Assembly (NCBI RefSeq): GCF_900105615.1
Contig: NZ_LT630003.1
Coordinates: forward strand, 434,001 to 498,000
Length of the DNA: 64,000 nt
Source: Lacrimispora sphenoides JCM 1415
GTDB taxonomy: Bacteria > Bacillota > Clostridia > Lachnospirales > Lachnospiraceae
Reading direction: 5' to 3'
Numbering within the stretch: position 1 is the first letter of the stretch; the number at the start of each line of letters is the position of its first letter. Shown piece after piece: positions 16,108-24,491 of this stretch. Position numbers and translations under genes: made by a program. Under the pieces are notes generated by a model. The model saw only the letters and a list, made by a program, of their open reading frames with translations, did not search any database and was not told where the DNA came from.

Positions 16108-17112
16108 ATGGATCAGGTAAAGGGATTAAGAGAATACATCAAATGGAAGGGATATCGGGAAAGACTGGGGCTTTTGGAGGAGGTTACAGAAGAATACCGG
16201 ATACTGGCTCAGGGTGAGTATAACAGAAACTACCTGTTTCTCCATCCGGTGACAGGGAAAAAGCTTATTCTGAGAGTGAATTTTGGAAGCCAGATGCATC
16301 TTGAAGATCAGATTGGGTATGAATTCCGTGCTTTGGAGCTGTTAAAGGATTCGGGACGCACGCCAAGACCCTTATATGTGGATGGGACTAAGGAGAAGCT
16401 TCCCTTTGGAGTAATGGTAATGGAGTATCTTCCCGGACATGCATTGGATTACGAAAAGGAACTGCTTTATGCAGCAGACTGCCTGGCGGATATACACAGC
16501 ATTGACCTTGGGAGGGAGACGCCGCTGGTGGCGCCGGACAATCCTTTAAAAGCAATTTTGGAAGAATGCGAGGAGATGTTCCGGACGTATGAAGAGTCTG
16601 CTCTTGGAGACGAAGGAAAGAAAAGAAAAATACGCAGGATGCTGGACAGAGGCTGGGGAAGGGCAGACAGCCTGCCAAAGCCAGCCTACCGGTGCTGCAT
16701 TAATACGGAGCTGAATTCAACGAATTTTCTTATTAACGGAGTAGGAAAAGGGAATTACTTGATTGACTGGGAAAAGCCGATCTACGGCGATCCGGCACAG
16801 GACCTTGGGCACTTTCTTGCACCTACCACAACCTTCTGGAAGACAGATGTGATTCTGGAAAGTGAACAGATGGAGAAGTTTACAGATGCGTATATCAAAA
16901 AGGCAGCAGGGAGATTTAATATTGACGGCCTGAAAGAACGGACCTGGGCGTATATTCCCATTACGTGCCTGCGGGGCATCACCTGGTGTGCAATGGCCTG
17001 GGTGGAATATAAGCAGCCGGACAAAGAAATAATCAATGAGTCAACAGCCCGTAAACTGGAGGCGTATTTAAGCTATGGATTCCTGGATAAAATAGCAGGA
17101 TTTGTTGGCTGA
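16108..17112 (+). CDS. APH/choline-kinase-like phosphotransferase
   Basis: The 334-residue protein has the aminoglycoside-phosphotransferase fold: an N-lobe GEYNRNYLFLHP loop and LILRVNFG lysine-like strand, and a C-lobe with NTELNSTNFLI and YLIDWEKPIYGDPAQDLGHFL. In most members the catalytic loop reads H-x-D-x4-N; here Asn replaces His and Glu replaces Asp, while the metal-binding IDWE is kept. Such enzymes phosphorylate small hydroxyl compounds; resistance to an antibiotic should not be assumed. It follows the glycosyltransferase fusion in the operon, and GGGGTGGAG precedes the start. Its substrate is perhaps the product of that fused enzyme. Confidence 0.72.
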   Translation: MDQVKGLREYIKWKGYRERLGLLEEVTEEYRILAQGEYNRNYLFLHPVTGKKLILRVNFGSQMHLEDQIGYEFRALELLKDSGRTPRPLYVDGTKEKLPFGVMVMEYLPGHALDYEKELLYAADCLADIHSIDLGRETPLVAPDNPLKAILEECEEMFRTYEESALGDEGKKRKIRRMLDRGWGRADSLPKPAYRCCINTELNSTNFLINGVGKGNYLIDWEKPIYGDPAQDLGHFLAPTTTFWKTDVILESEQMEKFTDAYIKKAAGRFNIDGLKERTWAYIPITCLRGITWCAMAWVEYKQPDKEIINESTARKLEAYLSYGFLDKIAGFVG

Positions 17113-17250
17113 TAGTAGATATATAAATATATGGAATTAATGAATCGGTAACTATGGCGATTTCGCTTAAATGAAGTGAATTGCCTTTATAATCATCATA
17201 ACGGTGCTGAAAAAATATATACGCACCGGAAAACTAAGGAGGAAATATTT

Positions 17251-18153
17251 ATGAAAAAGAAGTTTTTATCAGCTGTTTTAGTGTCAGCAATGACGGTATC
17301 TATGATTGCGGGATGCAGCTCTGGAAATGGAGCAGAGAAGAAAGAAACAACGGCAGTGGAAAGTACAGCAGCAGAAAGCACAGTGGCAGCAGAAGGCACA
17401 ACGGCAGCGGAACTTACATCAGCAGCAGAAAACACAGGGAAAGAAGAATACCAGTTTGTATCTGCCGGGGATGCAGTAAAAGCGGGGGCTGACGGAAAAA
17501 CACATGTCCTTGATGTAAGGGAGTGGTCTAATTACGGAACAGGAAGAGTTGCCAATTCGGAATGGTGTCCCATCTTCCCGCTGGAAGACGAATCCCTGAC
17601 AGATCAGATGAAAGCATATGCGGAAGAAAATTTAAAGGACGGAGAGAAAATCTATATTATCTGCAACAGCGGGCAAAGAGGGGCTCAGAAGTCAACAGAG
17701 GTGTTAGAAGAAGCCGGAATCGATGCAGGTCTTATCTATACAGTTGAAGGGGGAGCAAAAGCCCTGGCAAAAGAAAAAGGGGCGCTGACAACAAACCGTG
17801 CGGAAGAAGGTATAGACTGGCAGTATGCAAAAGCAGCAGATGTGATTGCAAAGAAAGATGCTCAGATCGTGGACGTGCGTGATGATGATACATATGCAGG
17901 AAGCCATTTGGAAAATTCTCTTCAGGTGAATTTAAAAGATTTTGAAAGTGCAGATGCACAGACCGCAATGTATGAACTGGCGGCAGAGAAGCTTAATAAA
18001 GATGAGCCGGTATATTTCTTATGCTACAGCGGAAATAAATGCGCAAAGACAGCGATTTCCGTATTAAAGGATGCCGGCTTTGATGAAAAGAATCTGTTTA
18101 TCATTGAAAACGGGGCAAAAGACGGTGACGTTCAGGCAGCATTTGTAAAGTAA
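17251..18153 (+). CDS. Second two-domain rhodanese lipoprotein
   Basis: ATG at 17251 is chosen for AAGGAGGAAATATTT just upstream; the longer frame from 17176 lacks both a ribosome site and a signal. The 300-residue product has a lipobox (MIAGC, Cys about residue 22), a low-complexity Ala/Thr/Glu linker of about 40 residues, and two rhodanese domains. Their active loops are IICNSGQRGAQKS and LCYSGNKCAKTA, both with Cys and CxxGxR/K-like loops. It is not a recent copy of the rhodanese at 10368, as the sequences differ throughout. It stands immediately upstream of the YnjB-like binding protein, which matches the E. coli ynjBCD-ynjE linkage. Confidence 0.87.
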   Translation: MKKKFLSAVLVSAMTVSMIAGCSSGNGAEKKETTAVESTAAESTVAAEGTTAAELTSAAENTGKEEYQFVSAGDAVKAGADGKTHVLDVREWSNYGTGRVANSEWCPIFPLEDESLTDQMKAYAEENLKDGEKIYIICNSGQRGAQKSTEVLEEAGIDAGLIYTVEGGAKALAKEKGALTTNRAEEGIDWQYAKAADVIAKKDAQIVDVRDDDTYAGSHLENSLQVNLKDFESADAQTAMYELAAEKLNKDEPVYFLCYSGNKCAKTAISVLKDAGFDEKNLFIIENGAKDGDVQAAFVK

Positions 18154-18191
18154 TAAACCTGCAGTAAGACAGTGAAAGACGGAGAAACGAT

Positions 18192-19436
18192 ATGAAAAAA
18201 AGAATTTCTGCATCGCTTCTGGCGGTTGTTATAGCTCTATCCATGACAGCCTGCGGGAACAATGAAGGACCAAAAGAAGAGAAAAAAACGGCTTTAGAAA
18301 CAGAAGAGATGTCCTTCGACAGAATGAAGGAGGAAGCAAAGGGCACTACCGTAACATTTTATGGATGGGGCGGGGATGAGAAGCTCAATGAATGGCTGGA
18401 CAATACCTTCGCAACGGTAATGAAGGAAACGTATGACATTACCATGGAACGTGTCCCAATGGATATTGATCAGGTGTTAAGCCAGTTGTCAGGAGAAATC
18501 CAGGCGGGCGAAAAGGACGGAAGCATTGACATGATCTGGATCAATGGAGAAAACTTCCGTTCTGCGAAAGAAAACAATATGCTCTATGGGCCTTTCGCGG
18601 ATAAACTTCCCAATTTTCAGGATTATGTAGATGTAACGTCCGAAGATGTAACGCTTGATTTTGCATACCCCATTGAAGGGTTTGAAGCTCCTTATGGAAA
18701 AGCGCAGATCGTTCTGATTGCGGATACGGCTGTAACCCCGGACATGCCCAAAAGCGCTGAAGACTTTAAGGAATTTGTCCGGAAGTATCCGGGAAAGGTG
18801 ACTTATCCGGCGCTACCGGATTTTACAGGAAGTGCGTTTGTAAGAAATATGATCTATGAGATCTGTGGATATGAACAGTTTTTGGATATGAAAGGGGATA
18901 AGGAAACGGTAAAAGCTGCTGTAGAACCAGCTATGGCATATTTAAGGGAGCTGAATCCGTACTTATGGAATGAAGGAAAAACCTTCCCGGATTCCTCAAC
19001 GACCCTGGACAATATGTTTTCAGACGGAGAGGTTGTGCTGAACATGACCTATGATGCCTACGGAACTGCTGTTAAGATAGCGGACGGGGCATATACGCAG
19101 ACAACACAGTCGTTCCAGTTTGAGAAGGGGACCATCGGAAATACCAACTTTATGGCTATTGCAGCAAATTCCGGAAATAAGGCAGGTGCAATGGTGGCAA
19201 TCAATGAAATGCTGTCTCCGGAAATTCAGGCTGACCGTTATGATACATTGAAGGTCATACCGGTTCTTGATAATTCAAAGCTTTCAAAGGAACAGAAAGC
19301 ATCATTTGATGAGGTGGAGCTTGGAAAGGGAACGATTCCCCAGGATGAGCTGTTATTAAAACGTCTTCCGGAAATGCCGGCTGAGCTGGTTCCCATTATT
19401 GAAGAAATATGGACAGAAGAAGTGGCAGGAAAATAA
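18192..19436 (+). CDS. ABC transporter substrate-binding lipoprotein, YnjB-like
   Basis: A 414-residue extracellular binding protein with a lipobox (MTAC, Cys about residue 21). The mature part opens with TTVTFYGWGGDEKLNEWLD, the typical start of the YnjB group, and has DMIWINGENFRSAKE, where the ligand cleft forms. The C-terminal part carries ATNSGNKAGAMVAINEMLSPE-like helices. Its start follows the rhodanese gene by 38 bases, and its TAA overlaps the next ATG by one base. The E. coli counterpart has no proven ligand; a thiamine-, sulfur- or polyamine-type compound has been guessed for the general family. The adjacent sulfurtransferases hint at a sulfur compound here. Confidence 0.83.
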   Translation: MKKRISASLLAVVIALSMTACGNNEGPKEEKKTALETEEMSFDRMKEEAKGTTVTFYGWGGDEKLNEWLDNTFATVMKETYDITMERVPMDIDQVLSQLSGEIQAGEKDGSIDMIWINGENFRSAKENNMLYGPFADKLPNFQDYVDVTSEDVTLDFAYPIEGFEAPYGKAQIVLIADTAVTPDMPKSAEDFKEFVRKYPGKVTYPALPDFTGSAFVRNMIYEICGYEQFLDMKGDKETVKAAVEPAMAYLRELNPYLWNEGKTFPDSSTTLDNMFSDGEVVLNMTYDAYGTAVKIADGAYTQTTQSFQFEKGTIGNTNFMAIAANSGNKAGAMVAINEMLSPEIQADRYDTLKVIPVLDNSKLSKEQKASFDEVELGKGTIPQDELLLKRLPEMPAELVPIIEEIWTEEVAGK

Positions 19437-20305
19437 TGAAAGATAAGCTGATGCCATACTTGCTTTTGGCTCCCCAAATATTGCTTACCATTTTGTTTAT
19501 GATTGGTTTAGTAACTGGAATTACCCAAAGCTTAGGGGTAATTCCAGCTTTTGGGTTAAAGAAGCCAACGCTTTTGTATTATAAGGAGGTTCTGTCACGG
19601 CCGGATATGATGAGATCGGTGCTGTACAGCCTTAGGATTGCACTGTTTTCATCGGCTCTTGCAACGGCAGGCGGCGTATTTTTTTGCGGTGTATGCGTCA
19701 TGGGAAAGAAAACTCAGGGAGCAGTTATGCGTATCATCCAGCTTCCGATCATCGTGCCTCATGTGGTTGCGGCGCTTTTTGTCATCAATATTTTTTCCAG
19801 GAATGGAATCCTGGCCAGGGCTGCCTATGCGTTTGGCATGATACAGGAACAGCAGCAGTTTCCAATGCTAATCTATGATCCTCACGGGATCGGAATCATC
19901 ATGGCATATCTGTGGAAGGAAATTCCCTTTATTATTTATTTCGTCCTCGCACTGATGGCTAATATAAACGGAAGTCTGGGAGAAGCGGCGACAAATCTTG
20001 GAGCGAAAACGTGGACGGTGTTCTGGAGGGTGACGCTGCCCTTGTGCAGAAATACAATTATAAGCGGATTTTTGATTATTTTTGTTTTCGCACTGGGGGC
20101 GTATGAGCTTCCTCTTTTACTTGGGGCCACGGTACCCAAGGCATTGCCGGTTATTGCGTATCAAGAGTATATTCATCCGGAATTAAGACACCGGCCTTAT
20201 GCCATGTCTTTAAATGGAATTATTATCATAATCTCCCTTATCAGCGCACTACTATATTTTCTGATGATGCGGAGAAATGTGAAATGTTTAACGGAAGAAC
20301 AATAG
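19436..20305 (+). CDS. ABC transporter permease (YnjC N-half-like)
   Basis: ATG at 19436 overlaps the TAA of the binding-protein gene (TAATG), giving 289 residues and about six spans. The EAA loop is visible as GEAATNLGAKTWTVFWRVTLP at roughly residues 180-200, which docks with the ATPase. In E. coli the two permease halves are fused in YnjC; here they are two genes, this and the next, 4 bases apart. The frame is open further upstream, but that would overlap the binding protein with no ribosome site. Confidence 0.85.
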   Translation: MKDKLMPYLLLAPQILLTILFMIGLVTGITQSLGVIPAFGLKKPTLLYYKEVLSRPDMMRSVLYSLRIALFSSALATAGGVFFCGVCVMGKKTQGAVMRIIQLPIIVPHVVAALFVINIFSRNGILARAAYAFGMIQEQQQFPMLIYDPHGIGIIMAYLWKEIPFIIYFVLALMANINGSLGEAATNLGAKTWTVFWRVTLPLCRNTIISGFLIIFVFALGAYELPLLLGATVPKALPVIAYQEYIHPELRHRPYAMSLNGIIIIISLISALLYFLMMRRNVKCLTEEQ

Positions 20306-20308
20306 ACC

Positions 20309-21130
20309 ATGAAGAATAAAAGAAAATCAATATTTATAAGCATGATGCGGTTCATTTTGCTGGCTGCCATTCTTATTCCGGCGGTTACTCTGTTTCTATG
20401 GATTTTCACGGAGCGGTGGACATGGCCGTATCTGGTGCCTCAGGTGTTTTCAAAGAGAGCTATTTTAGAAATAGCAGGAAGAAAAAAGGAGCTTTTGCAA
20501 ATCCTCTGGTCGAGCATTCTGATTTCCACGGTTGTAGCTGCCTTATCTGCGGTGATCGGCATTATGACGGCGAGAGCCATATTGTTATACCGTTTCCCCG
20601 GAAAACAGCTGGTGTATTTTTTCACCATCCTTCCATTTATGGTTCCTGCCACCGTATTTGCAATGGGGATACAGATTACATTTATTAAAATGGGGTTAAA
20701 CAACAGGATTGCAGGGATCATCATTGCTCATCTGATCTGTTCGCTCCCTTATGCTGTGCGCCTCATCATGGATGGGACGGCGGCTGTAGGAAGCAGGCTG
20801 GAAGAACAGGCCAGAGTCCTGGGAGCCTCTCCTTTTCAGGCCTTTTACAAAACGTCTCTGCCGATGCTGACGCCTGTGATTCTTTCAGCGGTCAGCATGT
20901 CATACATCGTTTCTTTCAGTCAGTATTTTGTAACGCTGTTGATTGGAGGAGGAAATGTAAAGACCTTTACGATCCTTATGGTTCCCTATCTGCAAAGCGG
21001 TAATAGAAACATTGCCTGTATTTACAGCACCTTGTTTCTGGGCGTGACATTGCTCGTGTTTGGGGTGTTTGAATGGGCGGCAGGCCGCTATATGAAACAT
21101 GGGGCCGGAGAATATTATACATCGGAATGA
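20309..21130 (+). CDS. ABC transporter permease (YnjC C-half-like)
   Basis: The 273-residue partner permease has about six spans and its EAA loop reads EEQARVLGASPFQAFYKTSLP (about residues 171-191). It starts 4 bases after the first permease gene and overlaps no other real gene. Together with the ATPase and lipoprotein it makes a complete importer. The membrane topology and loop position are those of 2-TM-domain type I importers. Confidence 0.85.
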   Translation: MKNKRKSIFISMMRFILLAAILIPAVTLFLWIFTERWTWPYLVPQVFSKRAILEIAGRKKELLQILWSSILISTVVAALSAVIGIMTARAILLYRFPGKQLVYFFTILPFMVPATVFAMGIQITFIKMGLNNRIAGIIIAHLICSLPYAVRLIMDGTAAVGSRLEEQARVLGASPFQAFYKTSLPMLTPVILSAVSMSYIVSFSQYFVTLLIGGGNVKTFTILMVPYLQSGNRNIACIYSTLFLGVTLLVFGVFEWAAGRYMKHGAGEYYTSE

Positions 21131-21158
21131 GATGACAAAAGAAAAGGGTGAGATAACA

Positions 21159-22181
21159 ATGAGCCTTATGGTAGAAGATTTAAAAGTAGTACTGCAGAAA
21201 AAAGAGATTCTTCATGGGATCAGCCTGGATATACGGAAAGGGGAATTCATCTCACTTCTTGGTGCATCCGGGTGCGGGAAGACGACACTTTTGAAAAGCA
21301 TAGCGGGACTTCTGGAAATCGAACAGGGAGAAATCCGGATCCAGAATGCATCTGTTGCGGGGGTTCCCCCTGAGAAAAGAGGGACAGTCATCGTATTTCA
21401 GGATTTACGGCTGTTTCCCCACATGACTGTGGTACAGAACATTGCATTTCCCATGGAGCTTCAAAAGGTGGCGAAAGATGTTCGGAGGGTAACGGTGAAA
21501 AAGCTGTTGGAAGAAGTACAGCTTACGGGATTTGAGAACCGGAAAATAAAAGAAATGTCCGGGGGGCAGATGCAGAGAGTTGCGTTGGCAAGAGCCCTTG
21601 CTGCAAATCCGAGAGTGCTGCTTTTGGATGAACCGTTTTCAGGACTGGATGAGTGCTTAAGGCTGGAGATGGGAAATCTTGTGAAGAAGCTTCACCAGGA
21701 GCGGAAGATTACCACGATTCTTGTGACCCATGAGAAAAGAGAAGCGATGCAGATGTCGGACAGGATTGCGCTCATGAGTGAGGGACGGATTTTACAGTAC
21801 GACACGCCAAGGAATATGTTCTGTCATCCGGTTTCAAAAGCAGTAGCGGAATATTTCGGCAGGGTGAACTATGTGAAAGGAAGAATGGAAAACCGCTGGT
21901 TCAGCAGCAGTCTGTTTGAGATGAGTGCAGAGCTGGAAGACGGGGATTATGAGGCGATGATTCGGCCGTTTTCCGTGAAGCTTGAAAGAGAAGGAGCTTA
22001 CACAATTATCGGAATTTCATTTATGGGAGAGATGGTGGAAGTGAAGATAGAAGTACCGGAGGGCATAATATTAAGTCAGGTCACGAGTCACGAGCTGGAT
22101 AGGCTGGGACTGGAAGAAGGGGACCGGGCCGGTATTTTTATCGAGGAAAACGGAGTGACTTGGTTTCGGAAAGGAGCGTAA
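21159..22181 (+). CDS. ABC transporter ATPase, YnjD-like with TOBE-like tail
   Basis: ATG at 21159 has AAAGGGTGAG upstream; the ORF extension before it overlaps the permease and lacks family similarity. The 340 residues show Walker A LLGASGCGKTTLL (about 35-47), Q-loop FQDLRLFP, signature MSGGQMQRVALARAL, Walker B VLLLDEPFSGLD and the switch His in VTHEKREA. The C-terminal 100 residues form a TOBE-like regulatory domain, as in polyamine and sulfate importers. It is the last transporter gene; the nucleoside hydrolase begins 6 bases later. Confidence 0.88.
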   Translation: MSLMVEDLKVVLQKKEILHGISLDIRKGEFISLLGASGCGKTTLLKSIAGLLEIEQGEIRIQNASVAGVPPEKRGTVIVFQDLRLFPHMTVVQNIAFPMELQKVAKDVRRVTVKKLLEEVQLTGFENRKIKEMSGGQMQRVALARALAANPRVLLLDEPFSGLDECLRLEMGNLVKKLHQERKITTILVTHEKREAMQMSDRIALMSEGRILQYDTPRNMFCHPVSKAVAEYFGRVNYVKGRMENRWFSSSLFEMSAELEDGDYEAMIRPFSVKLEREGAYTIIGISFMGEMVEVKIEVPEGIILSQVTSHELDRLGLEEGDRAGIFIEENGVTWFRKGA

Positions 22182-22187
22182 CATCAG

Positions 22188-23057
22188 ATGAAGCATGTGG
22201 TATTTGACTGTGACAATACGTTTGGGGTAAAGGACTGTGATGTGGATGACGGTCTGGCCCTGATGTACCTTCTTGGCTGTCCGGAAGCGAAAGTACACGG
22301 AATTACGGCAACTTATGGGAATAACCGGTTGGATATTGTATACAATACCAGCCGAAACATGTTAAAGGAACTGGGACGTGTGGACATTCCGGTGAAAATG
22401 GGCGGGGAAAAATGCGGAGCGTACGAAAGTGAGGCGGCAGACTACCTTGCAGAGATGGCGGATAAGTATGCAGGAGCTTTATCGATTCTTGCAACCGGCT
22501 CTCTTACGAATCTCCGGGGGGCTTATGAAAGGGACAATCATTTTTTTGAGAAGGTAAAAGAAATCGTGGTAATGGGAGGAATTACAAGCCCGCTTGTGTT
22601 TGAGAAAAAGGTGATGAATGAGCTGAATTTCTCCTGTGATCCCTTTGCCACGTGGACGGTGCTTACGAAAGGAAAGAATGTCTCGGTGATCACAGGGAAT
22701 CATTGCCTGAAGGTGTTGTTTACAAGGGAAGAATATAAGGAACGTTTATTCGGCTCAGACAACAGGGCCGCCGAATTCATTCGGGAGAAGACGGATTATT
22801 GGTTTGGATATAATGAGGAGGACTATGGCATCGGCGGATTTTATAACTGGGATGTGACCGCGGCAGTATATCTGATGAATCCGGAGCTGTTCGTGGATGA
22901 GAGAAAGGCGCTGTTGATTTCGACGGAGGATTTGAAGCGAGGGTATCTGCAGGAGGCGGAAAAAGGAAACTGTGTGTGTAATCTTCCGGTGATTGATGGG
23001 GAAAAGGCGTTTAAGGATCATATTTATGATGCATGGATGCGGGTTCCCATGGATTAA
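22188..23057 (+). CDS. Divergent inosine-uridine nucleoside hydrolase
   Basis: The 289-residue protein has the IunH fold. Its metal-binding opening is FDCDNTFGVKDCDVDDGLAL, with extra residues inside the usual DTDPGxDD box. ILATGSLTNLRGAY, IVVMGGI and NFSCDPFATWTVL follow in the standard order, and the last motif is NWDVTAAVYLMNPELF where most members have HDP. Nucleoside hydrolases split ribonucleosides into base and ribose using calcium. The unusual metal box and last motif suggest a different ribosyl substrate. It is coupled to the importer genes, so the transported compound may be a nucleoside-like molecule. The unit ends in the hairpin at 23119. Confidence 0.8.
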   Translation: MKHVVFDCDNTFGVKDCDVDDGLALMYLLGCPEAKVHGITATYGNNRLDIVYNTSRNMLKELGRVDIPVKMGGEKCGAYESEAADYLAEMADKYAGALSILATGSLTNLRGAYERDNHFFEKVKEIVVMGGITSPLVFEKKVMNELNFSCDPFATWTVLTKGKNVSVITGNHCLKVLFTREEYKERLFGSDNRAAEFIREKTDYWFGYNEEDYGIGGFYNWDVTAAVYLMNPELFVDERKALLISTEDLKRGYLQEAEKGNCVCNLPVIDGEKAFKDHIYDAWMRVPMD

Positions 23058-23118
23058 GGCGGTGGGGGTGGAGATGATACTTTGATATTCTTGGAATATT
23101 GGTATGCGAAGACGATAA

Positions 23119-23162
23119 ATGACGCAGTGAAATGGTTGGGAGACCTTTTTCACTGCGTCATT
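23119..23162. terminator. Convergent terminator
   Basis: AATGACGCAGTGAAA (from 23118) pairs with TTTCACTGCGTCATT (to 23162), with A- and T-runs on both sides. It serves the nucleoside-hydrolase operon on the plus strand and the XRE gene on the minus strand, whose stop codon lies inside the right arm. Confidence 0.8.
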
Positions 23163-23526
23163 CAATTTTTGTAAATTCAATGATAAGTCCATTGAAAATA
23201 TCAAGCTGCCTTGTAGTCAGTCCTTTGGATACATATTTAGGCTTACTGCTGTGAAACTCCTTCATTAATGTATTTATGATATTGATCTGGCTAGTCGTTA
23301 AGTTATTGACCATAATTGTTTTTCCTTTTTCTTTTCCTGCCAGAAAATCCAGGCTTACATCAAAAAGTACAGATAAATCGATTAATGTCTCTAAGGTAGG
23401 CAATTTTTGATTGTTTTCGTATTTGCTTATCAACGATTTACTTTTATTGATCTTTTGTGCCAATTGCTCCTGAGAGTATCCTTTTTCTTTCCGTAACTGT
23501 TTTAACAGCTCTCCAAAATCATACAT
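23158..23526 (-). CDS. XRE-family HTH regulator
   Basis: Starting at 23526 (ATG, six bases after GGAGG; ATG at 23529 is the alternative) the protein has 122 residues. Residues 5-60 form an XRE helix-turn-helix: LLKQLRKEKGYSQEQLAQ, then SKSLISKYENNQKLPTL. The C-terminal half has a repeated-looking element, NNLTTSQINIINTLMKEF and KGLTTRQLDIFNGLIIEF, likely a dimer or ligand part. It is transcribed toward the nucleoside-hydrolase operon, and away from the agr-type genes, so it could control the divergent agr promoter region of about 180 bases. Direct evidence for the target is lacking. Confidence 0.78.
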   Translation of the reverse strand: MYDFGELLKQLRKEKGYSQEQLAQKINKSKSLISKYENNQKLPTLETLIDLSVLFDVSLDFLAGKEKGKTIMVNNLTTSQINIINTLMKEFHSSKPKYVSKGLTTRQLDIFNGLIIEFTKIE

Positions 23527-23708
23527 CATGAGCCTCCAATACCAGTTTTTTTTGTTTGTTATTAGTATATAACGCAAACGTTGACTATTTGGAAACTTTG
23601 TAATAATATATAGTTGTTAATCGGAAACATTGAGGTTTTTGAGAACAATTATTCGTATATTATGGTATAATTTTCAGAGATAATACAAGAGATAAAAGAG
23701 GAAACAGT

Positions 23709-24491
23709 ATGAAAATAGCTATATGCGATGATTGTCAGGAAGATATCAGACAACTGGAGGAGTGCATCAGAGAAAGCAAATTCTGCCCCCAAAGCCAAGA
23801 TTTTTATGAGTATTCCAGTGGGGAAGCTCTGCTGGCCGATTATAGGGATTTCGATATTGTATTTCTGGATATGAAAATAGGGGAAGGGATGAATGGAACT
23901 CTTACAGCTCAAAACATACGAAAGCGTGATACAAAGGTAATTATTGTATTTTATTCTGATTTTGAATCACCAGCCAGCAGAATATCTTCTGTACGGCCTT
24001 ATGATTATCTGCTGAAGAGGTATTCGAAAGAAGAATTGTCCCAAAGTCTGGATATGGTGTTGGAAGAAGTACAGAACAAGGAAGAGTCACCCAAGCTGCC
24101 TGTTGTGTGTGATGGGAAAGTATTTATTTTACAGATATCAGATATTATATACGTTCAAATCTATAATAAGGGAAGCCAAATATGGCTGACAGATAAAAAA
24201 GCAGAGGAAATCTGGGGAGGTGTATCCTCAGAAAAGGAGCTTAAACAAACGATTGAAACTAAAACGAAATTAAAGGAGTACTACCAGGAACTAAGAAATT
24301 ACGGTTTTATTTATGCCAGTGAAAGCTACATCATCAATGCTGAGAAGGTCGTATCCCGGCAGAAAGATTTTGTTCGGATGGAGGGTGGCCACAATCTTAC
24401 AGTGGTCAGAAGAATGAAAAAAGTGTTTGATGAAGAACTTGGGAAATATTATGGAGTTAGGTATATTCGGGAGAGGATAAAAAAGGAATGA
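23709..24491 (+). CDS. LytTR-family response regulator (AgrA-like)
   Basis: A 260-residue response regulator. The receiver domain (about 1-120) has the acidic pair in AICDD, the phosphorylated Asp in FLDMKI (about residue 57) and the K/S-type switch region. The LytTR DNA-binding domain (about 135-245) shows ISDIIYVQIYNKG and FIYASESYIINAEKVVSRQ. AGAGGAAACAGT precedes the ATG. Its stop overlaps the kinase ATG (ATGA), so the two are translated together. LytTR proteins bind two direct repeats of about 9 bp spaced 21-22 bp; such pairs occur at 25774/25795 and 26702/26723, making these the likely targets. Confidence 0.88.
   Translation: MKIAICDDCQEDIRQLEECIRESKFCPQSQDFYEYSSGEALLADYRDFDIVFLDMKIGEGMNGTLTAQNIRKRDTKVIIVFYSDFESPASRISSVRPYDYLLKRYSKEELSQSLDMVLEEVQNKEESPKLPVVCDGKVFILQISDIIYVQIYNKGSQIWLTDKKAEEIWGGVSSEKELKQTIETKTKLKEYYQELRNYGFIYASESYIINAEKVVSRQKDFVRMEGGHNLTVVRRMKKVFDEELGKYYGVRYIRERIKKE

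Noticed and set aside
16108..17112. An aminoglycoside-resistance gene
   Set aside because: The catalytic loop differs from resistance enzymes and the gene sits in a metabolic operon with glycosyltransferases.
17562..17747. Extra plus-strand frame inside the rhodanese gene
   Set aside because: It lies wholly within the second rhodanese gene in another frame and has no start signal.
19638..19878. Short plus-strand frames inside the permease gene
   Set aside because: Off-frame readings of a clear ABC permease, with no independent support.
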